From assembly GCA_029777935.1 (NCBI GenBank), contig JAKORH010000068.1:1-25657 (forward strand): a DNA stretch of 25,657 bases, in the 5' to 3' direction. How positions within the stretch are numbered: position 1 is the stretch's first letter; each line of letters opens with the position of its first letter. The translations under genes and the position numbers were made by a program. Source of the DNA: Pseudomonadota bacterium (GTDB lineage Bacteria; Pseudomonadota; Gammaproteobacteria; Burkholderiales; Burkholderiaceae). Below, in pieces: positions 8,193 through 15,616 of this stretch. The notes below the pieces were generated by a model, which had not been told where the DNA came from, did no database searches, and worked only from the letters and a program-made list of their open reading frames with translations.

Positions 8193-8993
8193 CTACCAGT
8201 AATTCTCGACCGCCAGTTGCCCCGGAATGCCGCGTCGCGAAGTGGCCAGGCCGCGCGCCGCCAGCAGCCGGCGGGTCTCGGTGATCATGTCCGGGTTGCC
8301 GCAGATCATCACGCGTGCGCGCTCCTTCGTCAGCGGCAGTCCGACGTGACTCTCCAGTTCGCCGCTTTCGATCAGCGCCGGGATCCGCCGTGGCAGCGCG
8401 CCGTCGGCCCTGCGGCGCGTGACGACAGGAACGTAGCGCAGCTTGCCCGCGTGTGCGCGGAACCGCTCTTGCGTACGGAAGCCCTCGATCGTTGACTGGT
8501 AGGCGAGCTCGTTCGGGTAGCGCACGCTGTGCACGAGGATCAGGCGCCGATAGTCATCCCAGGTCTTCGGCTCCCACAGGATCGACAGGAACGGCGCAAG
8601 CCCGGTGCCCGTGGCCAGCAGCCACAGGTCTTCCCCGGGTGCGAAACGGTCACAGGACAGGAAGCCGTAGTTGATCCGCTCGACCAGGACCGTGTCGCCG
8701 ACCTTCAGCCGCGCCAGCTCCGACGTGAAGTCGCCGCCCGGGATCACGATCGAATAGAACTCGAACTGCTCGTCGTAGCTCGCCGACAGAATCGAGTAGG
8801 CGCGCCACACGATGCGCGTGCCGGATGGATTCTTCGGGTTGTCCGGATCGGGCTTGGGCAGCCCCAGGCGCGCGAACTGCCCGGGCGTGAAACGGAAGCT
8901 GCGGTCGCGGGTGAGCCGGAACGAGAACAGGTTCGGCGCCCACGGATGGATCCACGTGATCCGTTCCGCGGTGTACTTGTCGGGGGCGACCAC
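8193..8993 (-). CDS. fpr: Ferredoxin-NADP+ reductase
   Basis: This 266-residue flavoprotein moves electrons between NADPH and ferredoxin or flavodoxin. The FAD-binding motif RAYSILSA is at 64-71, the GGDFTSELARLKVGD segment follows, and the NADP-binding GTGLAPF is at 129-135. The C-terminal VENYW is characteristic of the bacterial Fpr class. The start is a GTG at 8991-8993, 3 nt after the fdxA stop; no strong ribosome binding site is visible, so it probably relies on coupling to fdxA. The gene pair suggests that the 7Fe ferredoxin is its redox partner, as inferred from position. Confidence 0.94.
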   Translation of the reverse strand: MVAPDKYTAERITWIHPWAPNLFSFRLTRDRSFRFTPGQFARLGLPKPDPDNPKNPSGTRIVWRAYSILSASYDEQFEFYSIVIPGGDFTSELARLKVGDTVLVERINYGFLSCDRFAPGEDLWLLATGTGLAPFLSILWEPKTWDDYRRLILVHSVRYPNELAYQSTIEGFRTQERFRAHAGKLRYVPVVTRRRADGALPRRIPALIESGELESHVGLPLTKERARVMICGNPDMITETRRLLAARGLATSRRGIPGQLAVENYW

Positions 8994-8996
8994 GAA

Positions 8997-9320
8997 TCAG
9001 CGTTCGAGCAGGTGCTCCTTCTGCCGGACGTCCTTCCAATCGTCGGCATCGGGCAGGTGCGGCTTCATGCGCGTGATCGCCGGCCACTTGCGCGAGACAT
9101 CGGCGTTGAGCCTGATGAACTGGCGCTGATCCTCCGGCACGTCTTCCTCGGCATAGATCGCATTGACCGGGCACTCGGGAATGCACACCGCGCAGTCGAT
9201 GCACTCGTCGGGTTCGATCGCGAGGAAGTTCGGGCCTTCGCGGAAGCAGTCGACCGGACACACGTCGACGCAATCCGTGTACTTGCACTTGATGCAGGGC
9301 TCGGTGACGACGTGGGTCAT
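8997..9320 (-). CDS. fdxA: Seven-iron ferredoxin
   Basis: This 107-residue ferredoxin is of the FdxA type, with one [3Fe-4S] and one [4Fe-4S] cluster. By analogy with Azotobacter ferredoxin I, Cys9, Cys17 and Cys50 bind the 3Fe cluster, and Cys21, Cys40, Cys43 and Cys46 bind the 4Fe cluster. The spacing C-x7-C-x3-C and then C-x2-C-x2-C-x3-C is intact. The C-terminal extension after residue 60 is normal for the family. The bases just before the ATG lack a purine-rich ribosome binding site on this strand. The gene is first in an fdxA-fpr pair and divergent from the branched-chain ABC operon, with a 21 bp palindrome between them. Confidence 0.95.
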   Translation of the reverse strand: MTHVVTEPCIKCKYTDCVDVCPVDCFREGPNFLAIEPDECIDCAVCIPECPVNAIYAEEDVPEDQRQFIRLNADVSRKWPAITRMKPHLPDADDWKDVRQKEHLLER

Positions 9321-9344
9321 CGCGCGTAGGAGGCGGGTGGCAAA

Positions 9345-9365
9345 GGCGCGATATTCTATCGCGCC
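9345..9365. promoter_or_regulatory. Perfect 9-3-9 palindrome between divergent fdxA and ABC operon
   Basis: GGCGCGATA and TATCGCGCC are exact 9 nt inverted arms around TTC. The site lies 24 nt upstream of fdxA and 48 nt upstream of the ABC binding-protein gene. A -10-like TAGAAT for fdxA lies inside it on the minus strand. It has the form of a dimeric regulator's operator; a short hairpin in an RNA leader is the alternative. The regulator is unknown. Confidence 0.45.
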
Positions 9366-9413
9366 GCGTCATCCGATCCGCCGTTTCCACCATTCCGACA
9401 CAGAGGGATTTGC

Positions 9414-10631
9414 ATGTCCGTTTCAGTCACGCGCCGGTTGCTGCTGGCCGCAGGCGCCGCCGCGATCGCCGCGCCTCAGGTGCGAGCGCAGCGCGCCGCG
9501 ATCCGGATCGGCGAGATCAACAGCTACTCGACGATTCCGCAGTTCCTGGTGCCGTATCGCAAGGCCTGGGAACTGGCGGTCGACGAGATCAACGCCGCCG
9601 GCGGCTTGCTCGGCCGCAAGGTCGAAGTGATCGCGCGCGACGACGCGGGCAAGCCGGATGACGCGATTCGCCACGCAACCGAGCTGGTCTCGAGCGAGAA
9701 GGTCGATCTGCTCGCCGGTACGTTCCTGTCGAACGTGGGGCTGGCAGTGTCCGACTTCGCGCTGCGCAACAAGGTGCTGTTCCTCGCCAGCGAGCCGCTG
9801 ACCGATGCGCTGGTGTGGGACAAGGGCAATCGCTTCACGTTCCGGCTGCGGCCGAGCACGTACATGCAGAGCGCGATGCTGGTCGAGGAGGCGGTCAAGC
9901 TGCCGGCGAAGCGCTGGGTGACGATCGCGCCGAACTACGAGTACGGACAGAGCGCGGTGGCGAGCTTCAAGGCGCTGTTGAAGGGCAGGCGCCCCGAGGT
10001 GGAATTCGCCGCCGAGCAGTGGCCGGCGCAGGGCAAGCTCGAGGCGGGTAGCACCGTGCAGGCGGTGCTCGCCGCGCGGCCGGAGGCGATCTTCAACGTC
10101 ACCTTCGGTGCCGACCTGACGCGGCTGGTGCGCGAAGGCAACCTGCGCGGGCTGTTCCCGCGCGTGCCGACGGTGAGCCTGCTGTCGGGCGAGCCCGAAT
10201 ACCTCGATGCGCTCAAGGACGAAACGCCGAAGGGCTGGATCGTCACCGGCTATCCGTGGGACCAGATCGCCACGCCCGAGCATGCGAAATTCTTCAACGC
10301 GTACTACAAGCACACCAACGACGCACCGAAGCTCGGTTCGGTGGTCGGCTACAGCGCGATGCAGGCGATCTTCGAGGCGATCCGGAAAGCGAAATCGACC
10401 GACACCGGGAAGCTGATCGCGGCGCTGCGCGGCTTGAACTTCGGCACGCCCTTCGGCCGCGTGACCTTCCGCGCCATCGATCAGCAATCGACGATGGGCG
10501 CGTTCGTCGGCAAGCTCGATATGCGCGGCAGCAAGGGCACGATGGTCGACTGGCGCTACGCCGACGGCGCGAAGTACCTGCCGAGCGACGACGAGGTTCG
10601 CAAGCGCCGGCCGGCGGAAGCGATGAAATAG
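9414..10631 (+). CDS. Branched-chain-type ABC transporter substrate-binding protein
   Basis: This 405-residue periplasmic binding protein belongs to the LivJ/LivK-like type 1 family. The N-terminus has TRRLLLAAGAAAIAAP, a twin-arginine-like export signal, cut near VRAQ at residue 26. The mature start IRIGEINSYS is followed by AWELAVDEINAAGGLLGRKVEV and DAIRHATELVSSEKVDLLAG, all typical of the family. The ligand could be a branched-chain amino acid, an amide or an aromatic acid; it cannot be read from sequence. GAGGG precedes the ATG. The stop is followed directly by an inverted-repeat element, and the fused permease begins after it, so the operon spacing is unusual here. Confidence 0.92.
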   Translation: MSVSVTRRLLLAAGAAAIAAPQVRAQRAAIRIGEINSYSTIPQFLVPYRKAWELAVDEINAAGGLLGRKVEVIARDDAGKPDDAIRHATELVSSEKVDLLAGTFLSNVGLAVSDFALRNKVLFLASEPLTDALVWDKGNRFTFRLRPSTYMQSAMLVEEAVKLPAKRWVTIAPNYEYGQSAVASFKALLKGRRPEVEFAAEQWPAQGKLEAGSTVQAVLAARPEAIFNVTFGADLTRLVREGNLRGLFPRVPTVSLLSGEPEYLDALKDETPKGWIVTGYPWDQIATPEHAKFFNAYYKHTNDAPKLGSVVGYSAMQAIFEAIRKAKSTDTGKLIAALRGLNFGTPFGRVTFRAIDQQSTMGAFVGKLDMRGSKGTMVDWRYADGAKYLPSDDEVRKRRPAEAMK

Positions 10632-10770
10632 TAGTCGGCGGTCGGCAGAAGTCAGTCGGCAGCAGGTCGTCGCACATCGTGCTTGCCTTCCTCAATTTGC
10701 GCCGCCCACTGCGGCGACGGTCGAATACTGCATCGGTGCAGTAGTCTGCCGACTGCCGACCGCCGACTGC
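10632..10770. repeat. Inverted-repeat element between binding-protein and permease genes
   Basis: The outer arms at 10633-10648 (AGTCGGCGGTCGGCAG) and 10753-10768 are exact inverted copies of 16 nt. A second GTCGGCAG unit is next to each arm (10655-10662 and 10746-10753). The interior contains two smaller hairpins: GCCGC/GCGGC at 10701-10715, and TACTGCA-TCGG-TGCAGTA at 10726-10743. The element begins at the stop codon of the binding-protein gene and ends one base before the TTG start of the permease, so it fills the whole junction. Similar GTCGGCGG/GTCGGCAG repeats occur between genes in many bacteria as I recall; that comparison was not run. Confidence 0.8.
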
Positions 10771-10771
10771 T

Positions 10772-12604
10772 TTGTCCCAATTTTTCGCCCAGGCCCTGAC
10801 CGGCCTTGCCTACGCCTCGACGCTGTTCCTGGTGTCGGCGGGGCTGACGCTGATCTTCGGCGTCACGCGCGTGGTGAACTTCGCGCACGGGTCGCTGTAC
10901 ATGCTGGGCGCGTATCTGGCCTCGTCGTTCACCGCGTCGCTGCCGCTGACGGTCGCCGGCTATTTCGGCGGCATGCTGCTGGCGTCGTTCGTGGTTGCGG
11001 TGGTGGGGATCGCGATCGAGGTGCTGGTGCTGCGGCGGATCTATGCGGCGCCGGAGATCTTCCAGTTGCTCGCGACCTTCGGCGTGGTGCTGATCGTGCA
11101 GGACGCCGCGCTGGCGATCTGGGGGGCCGAGGACCTGTTCGCGCCGCGCGCTCCCGGGCTCGCGGGCAGCGTCGAACTCGCCGGCGCGCTGGTGCCGCAG
11201 TACACGCTGTTCCTGCTCGCGGTCGGCCCGCTGGTGTTCGGCGCGTTGTGGCTCGTGTTCCGCCGCACGCGCTGGGGCCTCGAGGTGCGCGCCGCCACGC
11301 AGGACGGCGAGATGGCGAGCGCGCTCGGCGTCAATCGCGCGCTGCTGTTCACCGCGGTGTTCGCGCTCGGCAGCTTCCTCGCGGGGTTGGCGGGCGCGCT
11401 GCAGATCCCGCGCGAGTCGGTGAACCTGCAGATGGACCTGGCGGTGGTCGTCGAGGCGTTCGTGGTCGTCGTGGTGGGCGGTCTGGGGTCGATCGGGGGC
11501 GCGGCGCTGGCGTCGATGCTGATCGGACTGCTGCATGCGTTCGGCGTGTGGTGGCTGCCGCAGTCGGTGCTGGTGCTGGCGTTCGCCGCGATGACGCTGG
11601 TGCTGATCGTTCGGCCGTTCGGCCTGCTCGGCCGCGCCGAGGTCATCGCGCATGCGCCGCGCGCCGCGCACGCGCCATTCGTGCCTGCCCCTCACGTGCT
11701 GCGGTGGCTGGCGCTGGTCGCTGTCGTGGCGGCCGCGAGCGCGCCGCTGTGGGCGGGCGACTACCTGCTGGTGGTGCTGACCGAGATGGCGCTCCTCGCG
11801 GTGTTCGCGGCCAGCCTGCATCTCTTCATGGGGATGGGCGGCATCACCTCGTTCGGTCACGCCGCGTTCTTCGGCCTTGGCGCCTACGGTGCAGCTCTGC
11901 TCGCCAAGCACTTACAGGCGACGTTCGCGCTTGGCATCGTCGCCGGCCCGCTGGCCGCGCTCGCCGGCGCGCTGGTTGCCGGATGGTTCGTGCTGCGCGC
12001 GCAGGGCGTGTACGCGGCGATGCTGACGCTCGCGTTCGCGCAGATCCTGTGGTCGGTGGCGGTGCAGTGGGTCGAGGTGACCGGCGGCGACAATGGTGTG
12101 CTGGGGCTGTGGCCACCGGCGTGGCTGGCGTCGAAGGTCGCGTACTTCTACTTCACGCTGCTGCTGGCGCTAGCCAGCCTCGCACTGCTGCGCCGCGCGG
12201 CGCTGGCACCGTTCGGCTTCGCGCTGCGCGCGAGCCGCGACGCGCCCGATCGCGCGGCCGCCAGCGGCATCGACGTGCTGCGCGTGCAATGGGTCGCTTT
12301 CGCGGCCGGCGGGCTGTTCGCGGGGCTGGCGGGCGTGCTCAACGCGTACCAGAAGGGCTCGGTGTTCCCGAACGCGCTGGCGATCCCGCAGTCGCTCGAC
12401 GCGCTGGTAATGGTGTTGCTGGGCGGATTGCAGACGCTGTCGGGCCCGATCGTCGGCGCGCTCGCCTATCACGCGCTGACGGTGGAACTGACGCGCACGC
12501 TGGAGCACTGGCGGCTCGCGCTCGGGCTGGCGATCGTCGTGCTGGTGCTGGCGTTTCCGCAGGGCATCGCCGGCTTCGTGCGCGCGCGTTGGGAGCGAAC
12601 ATGA
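10772..12604 (+). CDS. Fused branched-chain-type ABC permease (LivH-LivM)
   Basis: This 610-residue inner-membrane protein joins two permeases that are separate in E. coli. The first half is LivH-like, with GLTLIFGVTRVVNFAHGSLYM near the start and GGLGSIGGAALASMLIGL at about 232-250. The second half is LivM-like, with GMGGITSFGHAAFFGLGAYGA at about 352-372 and a VVLLGGLQTLSGP-like segment near the end. A hydrophilic linker (about 285-312) connects them. The start is a TTG at 10772 because homology begins there and no ATG precedes the conserved part. No Shine-Dalgarno sequence is visible; the upstream bases belong to an inverted repeat. The stop overlaps the livG ATG by four bases. Confidence 0.9.
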   Translation: MSQFFAQALTGLAYASTLFLVSAGLTLIFGVTRVVNFAHGSLYMLGAYLASSFTASLPLTVAGYFGGMLLASFVVAVVGIAIEVLVLRRIYAAPEIFQLLATFGVVLIVQDAALAIWGAEDLFAPRAPGLAGSVELAGALVPQYTLFLLAVGPLVFGALWLVFRRTRWGLEVRAATQDGEMASALGVNRALLFTAVFALGSFLAGLAGALQIPRESVNLQMDLAVVVEAFVVVVVGGLGSIGGAALASMLIGLLHAFGVWWLPQSVLVLAFAAMTLVLIVRPFGLLGRAEVIAHAPRAAHAPFVPAPHVLRWLALVAVVAAASAPLWAGDYLLVVLTEMALLAVFAASLHLFMGMGGITSFGHAAFFGLGAYGAALLAKHLQATFALGIVAGPLAALAGALVAGWFVLRAQGVYAAMLTLAFAQILWSVAVQWVEVTGGDNGVLGLWPPAWLASKVAYFYFTLLLALASLALLRRAALAPFGFALRASRDAPDRAAASGIDVLRVQWVAFAAGGLFAGLAGVLNAYQKGSVFPNALAIPQSLDALVMVLLGGLQTLSGPIVGALAYHALTVELTRTLEHWRLALGLAIVVLVLAFPQGIAGFVRARWERT

Positions 12605-13344
12605 CGCTGCTCGCGCTCGCCGGTGTGCGCAAGCATTTTGCCGGCGTACGTGCGGTCGACGGTGTGACGCTCGACCTCGCAGCGGGCGAGTTCACTGCGC
12701 TGATCGGGCCCAACGGCGCCGGCAAGTCGACACTGCTGGCAATGATCGCCGGCCAGTTGCGCGCCGACGCCGGTTCGATCGCGTTCGAGGGCCGGCGCAT
12801 CGACGGCGGCGCGCCGGCGCGGCTGGCGCGGCAGGGCATCGGCCGCACGTTCCAGAGCGCGCGCGTGTTCGCGTCGATGACCGTGCTGGAAAGCGTGCAG
12901 CTCGCGCTCGCCGTCCGCGCCGGCGCGCAGTTCGATGCCGTGCACTCGCTGTGGCGGCGCGATGCGCGGGACGCGTGCGCACTGCTCGCCCGCGTCGGAC
13001 TCGCGACGCAGGAGAAGGCAGCGGCCGCCGGGCTCGGCTACGGCGATCTGAAGCGGCTCGAACTGGCGCTCGCGCTGGCCGGCGCGCCGCGGCTGCTGCT
13101 GATGGACGAGCCGACCGCCGGCATGGCGCCCGCCGAGCGCATCGCGCTGATGGACCTGGTGCGCGACCTGGCGCGCGCAACGGCGCTGACGGTGCTCTTC
13201 ACCGAGCACAGCATGGACGTCGTGTTCCGCTATGCGCGGCGCGTGATCGTGCTGTCGCGCGGCGTGGTGATCGCCGATGGCGCGCCGGAGGCCGTGCGCG
13301 CGGACGCGGCGGCGCAAGCGGCGTACTTCGGCGAGCAGGCATGA
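12601..13344 (+). CDS. livG: Branched-chain-type ABC transporter ATP-binding protein
   Basis: This 247-residue ATPase is LivG-like. Walker A is GPNGAGKST (36-44), the IGRTFQSARVFASMTVLESV segment holds the Q-loop, and Walker B is LLLMDEPTAGMAP (about 165-177). The switch histidine lies in FTEHSMDVVF. The signature reads LGYGDLKRLELALAL, a departure from LSGGQ that is familiar in LivG proteins. The ATG at 12601 overlaps the permease stop, so translation is coupled. The TGA at 13342-13344 overlaps another ATGA (13341), which would be the expected start for a tightly packed livF. Instead livF begins about 260 nt later, after two repeat elements. Confidence 0.92.
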   Translation: MTLLALAGVRKHFAGVRAVDGVTLDLAAGEFTALIGPNGAGKSTLLAMIAGQLRADAGSIAFEGRRIDGGAPARLARQGIGRTFQSARVFASMTVLESVQLALAVRAGAQFDAVHSLWRRDARDACALLARVGLATQEKAAAAGLGYGDLKRLELALALAGAPRLLLMDEPTAGMAPAERIALMDLVRDLARATALTVLFTEHSMDVVFRYARRVIVLSRGVVIADGAPEAVRADAAAQAAYFGEQA

Positions 13345-13427
13345 GCTCTCGGGCGGGCCGCTGCACGACTCGATCCAGCCGAAGAACAGACGGCGGAGCT
13401 GAAGCCGATGATCGCGAAGGCGAATTC

Positions 13428-13510
13428 ACCACAGAGACACAGAGGCACAGAGGAACGAGCGTCGGGTCTTGCGTCTTTCCGCCTTCTCTGTGCCTCTGTG
13501 CCTCTGTGGT
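13428..13510. repeat. Inverted repeat with CACAGAGGCACAGAGG arms between livG and livF
   Basis: Positions 13428-13452 and 13486-13510 are inverted copies of 25 nt with one mismatch, built from a short ACAGAGRC motif repeated within each arm. The loop of about 33 nt is unremarkable. In RNA it would be a long, stable stem. I recall this ACAGAGGCACAGAGG family between genes in unrelated bacteria, but no second copy is in this window. Its base composition and codon pattern differ from the flanking genes. Confidence 0.85.
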
Positions 13511-13544
13511 TCAACAACTCCCTTCGCCACGGTGAGGAGTCCGC

Positions 13545-13604
13545 ATGATCCCGCCGGGCCGCCCCAAGGGAGAATTCCCGAGCGCGCAGCGCGAGGGACG
13601 TCCT
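13545..13604 (+). repeat. Start-codon-associated 60 nt repeat, copy 3
   Basis: The copy begins with ATGA at 13545 and ends at 13604, exactly before the GTGAGC that starts livF proper. Its length matches copy 2 although the sequence has diverged at several places. The hairpin at 13577-13597 is base-for-base the same as in the two copies near nth. GAGGG in its 3' arm lies 7 nt before the GTG. The copy has its own GAGGAG about 5 nt before the ATG, so either codon could initiate. The frame is open across it and encodes PPGRPKGEFPSAQREGRP. Confidence 0.85.
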
Positions 13605-14297
13605 GTGAGCGCCGCGCTGCGCGTGCGGGGTCTGAACGCCTGGTACGGCCCGGCGCAGGCGCTGTTCGCGTTCGACCTGGAAGTCGCGCCGGGCGAGGTG
13701 GTCGCTCTCGTCGGACGCAATGGCGCCGGCAAGTCGACCGCGCTGAAGGCGATCATGGGGCTCGTGCGCACCCGCGGCACGATCGAACTCGACGGCGAGT
13801 GCATCGACGCGCTGCCGGCGCACGTGCGTGCACGTCGCGGGCTCGGTTATGTGCCGGAAGACCGCCGCATCTTCACGGACCTGTCGGCGCGCGAGAACCT
13901 GCGCGTCGGCGCGCAGCGGCACGCACTCGAACTCGAACCGCTGCTCGCGCTGTTCCCGAACCTGCGTGATCTGCTCGAGCGCCCTGCAGCGCAGATGAGC
14001 GGAGGCGAACAGCAGATGCTGGCGGTGGCGCGAACGCTGGCCGCGCGGCCGCGCGTGGTGCTGCTCGACGAGCCGTCGGAAGGCATCGCACCGAAGATCG
14101 TCGCCGCGCTGGCCGACGCGGTCGTGCGGATGAAGACGCACGGCGCGAGCGTCGTGCTGTCGGAGCAGAACGCGCGCTTCGTCGCGCGCGTGGCCGACCG
14201 CGCGCTGCTGCTCGAGCACGGCCACGCGGTCGGCAGCGCGACTGCGGCAGAACTGGCGCAGCCGAGCGCCGCGGTGCGCGCGGTGCTCGGACTCTGA
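13605..14297 (+). CDS. livF: Branched-chain-type ABC transporter ATP-binding protein
   Basis: This 230-residue ATPase is LivF-like and pairs with LivG. Counting from the GTG at 13605, Walker A is GRNGAGKST (37-45), the LivF-typical [19 protein letters not shown] is at 81-99, the signature is [15 protein letters not shown] (131-145) and Walker B is [10 protein letters not shown] (151-160). The GTG is chosen because family homology starts there and GAGGG lies 7 nt upstream. The frame continues in-frame to an ATG at 13545, which also has a good ribosome binding site and would add 20 residues made wholly of repeat sequence. Which start is used is undecided; both may be. It is the last gene of the operon, and a candidate pncB promoter overlaps its end. 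Confidence 0.92.
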   Translation: MSAALRVRGLNAWYGPAQALFAFDLEVAPGEVVALVGRNGAGKSTALKAIMGLVRTRGTIELDGECIDALPAHVRARRGLGYVPEDRRIFTDLSARENLRVGAQRHALELEPLLALFPNLRDLLERPAAQMSGGEQQMLAVARTLAARPRVVLLDEPSEGIAPKIVAALADAVVRMKTHGASVVLSEQNARFVARVADRALLLEHGHAVGSATAAELAQPSAAVRAVLGL

Positions 14298-14324
14298 CCC
14301 CGCGCGCCGGCCGGCCCCTACAAT
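14294..14324 (+). promoter_or_regulatory. Possible promoter for pncB
   Basis: TACAAT at 14319-14324 is a good -10 hexamer 29 nt before the pncB GTG. The best -35 match, CTGACC at 14294-14299, is weak and spaced 19 nt away, and it overlaps the livF stop. An unlinked promoter for pncB is plausible given its different function, but the prediction rests mainly on the -10. Confidence 0.35.
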
Positions 14325-14353
14325 CGCGCGCAGCCCGCCGGAAAGCCGCGACC

Positions 14354-15538
14354 GTGATCATCACCAGCCTGCTCGACACCGACCTGTACAAGTTCACGAT
14401 GATGCAGGTCGTGCTGCATCACTTTCCGGGCGCGCAGGTCGAGTACCGCTTCAAGTGCCGCAATGCCGGCGTCGACCTGGCGCCGTACATCGACGAGATC
14501 CGCGAGCAGATCCACTGGCTGTGCACGTTGCGCTTCAAGGAGGCGGAACTCGACTACCTGCGCGGCATGCGCTTCATCAAGAGCGACTTCGTCGACTTCC
14601 TCGGCCTGTTCCAGCTCAACGCCAAGTACATCACGGTCGATCCGTCGCCCAGGGGCAACGGCGAGATCGACATCGTGATCAAGGGGCCGTGGCTGCACAC
14701 GATCCTGTTCGAGATCCCGGTGCTGGCGATCGTCAACGAGGTCTACTTCCGCGCCACGCGCAACGAGCCCGACTTCGCCGAGGGGCGGCGGCGACTGGCG
14801 CACAAGATCGCGCTGATCCGCGACGATCCGGCGCTGGCCGGACCGAACGGGCCGAAGATCGCCGACTATGGCACGCGCCGGCGCTTTTCGCGGCTGTGGC
14901 AGGAGGAAGTGCTGCGCACGCTGAAGGACGAGCTGCGCGAGAACCTGGCCGGCACCAGCAACGTGATGTATGCGTTCCGGCTCGGGCTGATCCCGCTCGG
15001 CACGATGGCGCACGAATACCTGCAGGCCTGCCAGGCGCTTGGGCCGCGGCTGCGCGACTCGCAGGCGTTCGGCTTCGAGATGTGGGCCAAGGAGTACCGC
15101 GGCGACCTCGGCATCGCGCTGTCGGACGTGTTCGGCTTCGAGGCGTTTCTGCGCGACTACGACATGTACTTCTGCAAGCTGTTCGACGGCACGCGCCACG
15201 ACTCGGGCGATCCGCTCGACTGGGGCGAGCGCATGATCGCGCACTACGAGAAGATGCGCGTCGATCCGAAGACCAAGACGCTGGTGTTCTCCGACGCGCT
15301 GTCGATCCCGAAGGTGATCGAGCTCTACCGCCGCTTCAACGGCCGCGTGCGGCTGGCGTTCGGCGTCGGCACCAATCTCACCAACGATCTCGGCTACACG
15401 CCGCTGCAGATCGTGATCAAGATGGTCCGCTGCAACGGCCAGCCGGTGGCGAAACTGTCGGACTCGCCGGAAAAGAACATGTGCGACGACGCGGCTTACC
15501 TGGCGTATCTGCGCCAGGTGTTCGAAATCAGGAACTGA
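14354..15538 (+). CDS. pncB: Nicotinate phosphoribosyltransferase
   Basis: PncB converts nicotinate and PRPP to nicotinate mononucleotide, with ATP hydrolysis, in the NAD salvage pathway. The 394-residue product has the usual length. The N-terminus [14 protein letters not shown] is diagnostic. The phosphorylated histidine is expected at His220 in [32 protein letters not shown] and [12 protein letters not shown], the phosphate-binding parts of the barrel, are intact. The start is a GTG at 14354. The gene follows livF by 56 nt and precedes the aminotransferase by 78 nt that hold a small tandem repeat. I see no functional link to the transporters. Confidence 0.97.
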   Translation: MIITSLLDTDLYKFTMMQVVLHHFPGAQVEYRFKCRNAGVDLAPYIDEIREQIHWLCTLRFKEAELDYLRGMRFIKSDFVDFLGLFQLNAKYITVDPSPRGNGEIDIVIKGPWLHTILFEIPVLAIVNEVYFRATRNEPDFAEGRRRLAHKIALIRDDPALAGPNGPKIADYGTRRRFSRLWQEEVLRTLKDELRENLAGTSNVMYAFRLGLIPLGTMAHEYLQACQALGPRLRDSQAFGFEMWAKEYRGDLGIALSDVFGFEAFLRDYDMYFCKLFDGTRHDSGDPLDWGERMIAHYEKMRVDPKTKTLVFSDALSIPKVIELYRRFNGRVRLAFGVGTNLTNDLGYTPLQIVIKMVRCNGQPVAKLSDSPEKNMCDDAAYLAYLRQVFEIRN

Positions 15539-15598
15539 GCGCAGCGGACCCAGGCACTGAGCGCAGGCGGACTCAGGCACTGAGCGCGGTGGACGCGG
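15533..15598 (+). repeat. Three tandem 21-23 nt units between pncB and aminotransferase gene
   Basis: Three imperfect units start at 15533, 15555 and 15578. Each opens with ACTGAGCGC (preceded by A or C) followed by a GGAC-containing segment. The first includes the pncB stop codon. They end just upstream of a -10-like GATAAT. They may be a slippage product or a row of regulator sites about two helical turns apart. Confidence 0.6.
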
Positions 15599-15601
15599 TG
15601 C

Positions 15602-15607
15602 GATAAT
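15602..15607 (+). promoter_or_regulatory. -10-like element very close to aminotransferase start
   Basis: GATAAT lies only 9 nt before the ATG at 15617. A transcript from it would start at about 15613-15616 and have almost no leader. The -35 region is not recognisable. This arrangement would suit leaderless translation. Confidence 0.4.
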
Positions 15608-15616
15608 CGCGCGCCC

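Noticed and set aside
13341..13535. A small frame starting at the ATGA that overlaps the livG stop
   Set aside because: Most of it is the ACAGAGGC repeat; the rest has no known motif. It is more likely a remnant of a compact junction than a gene.
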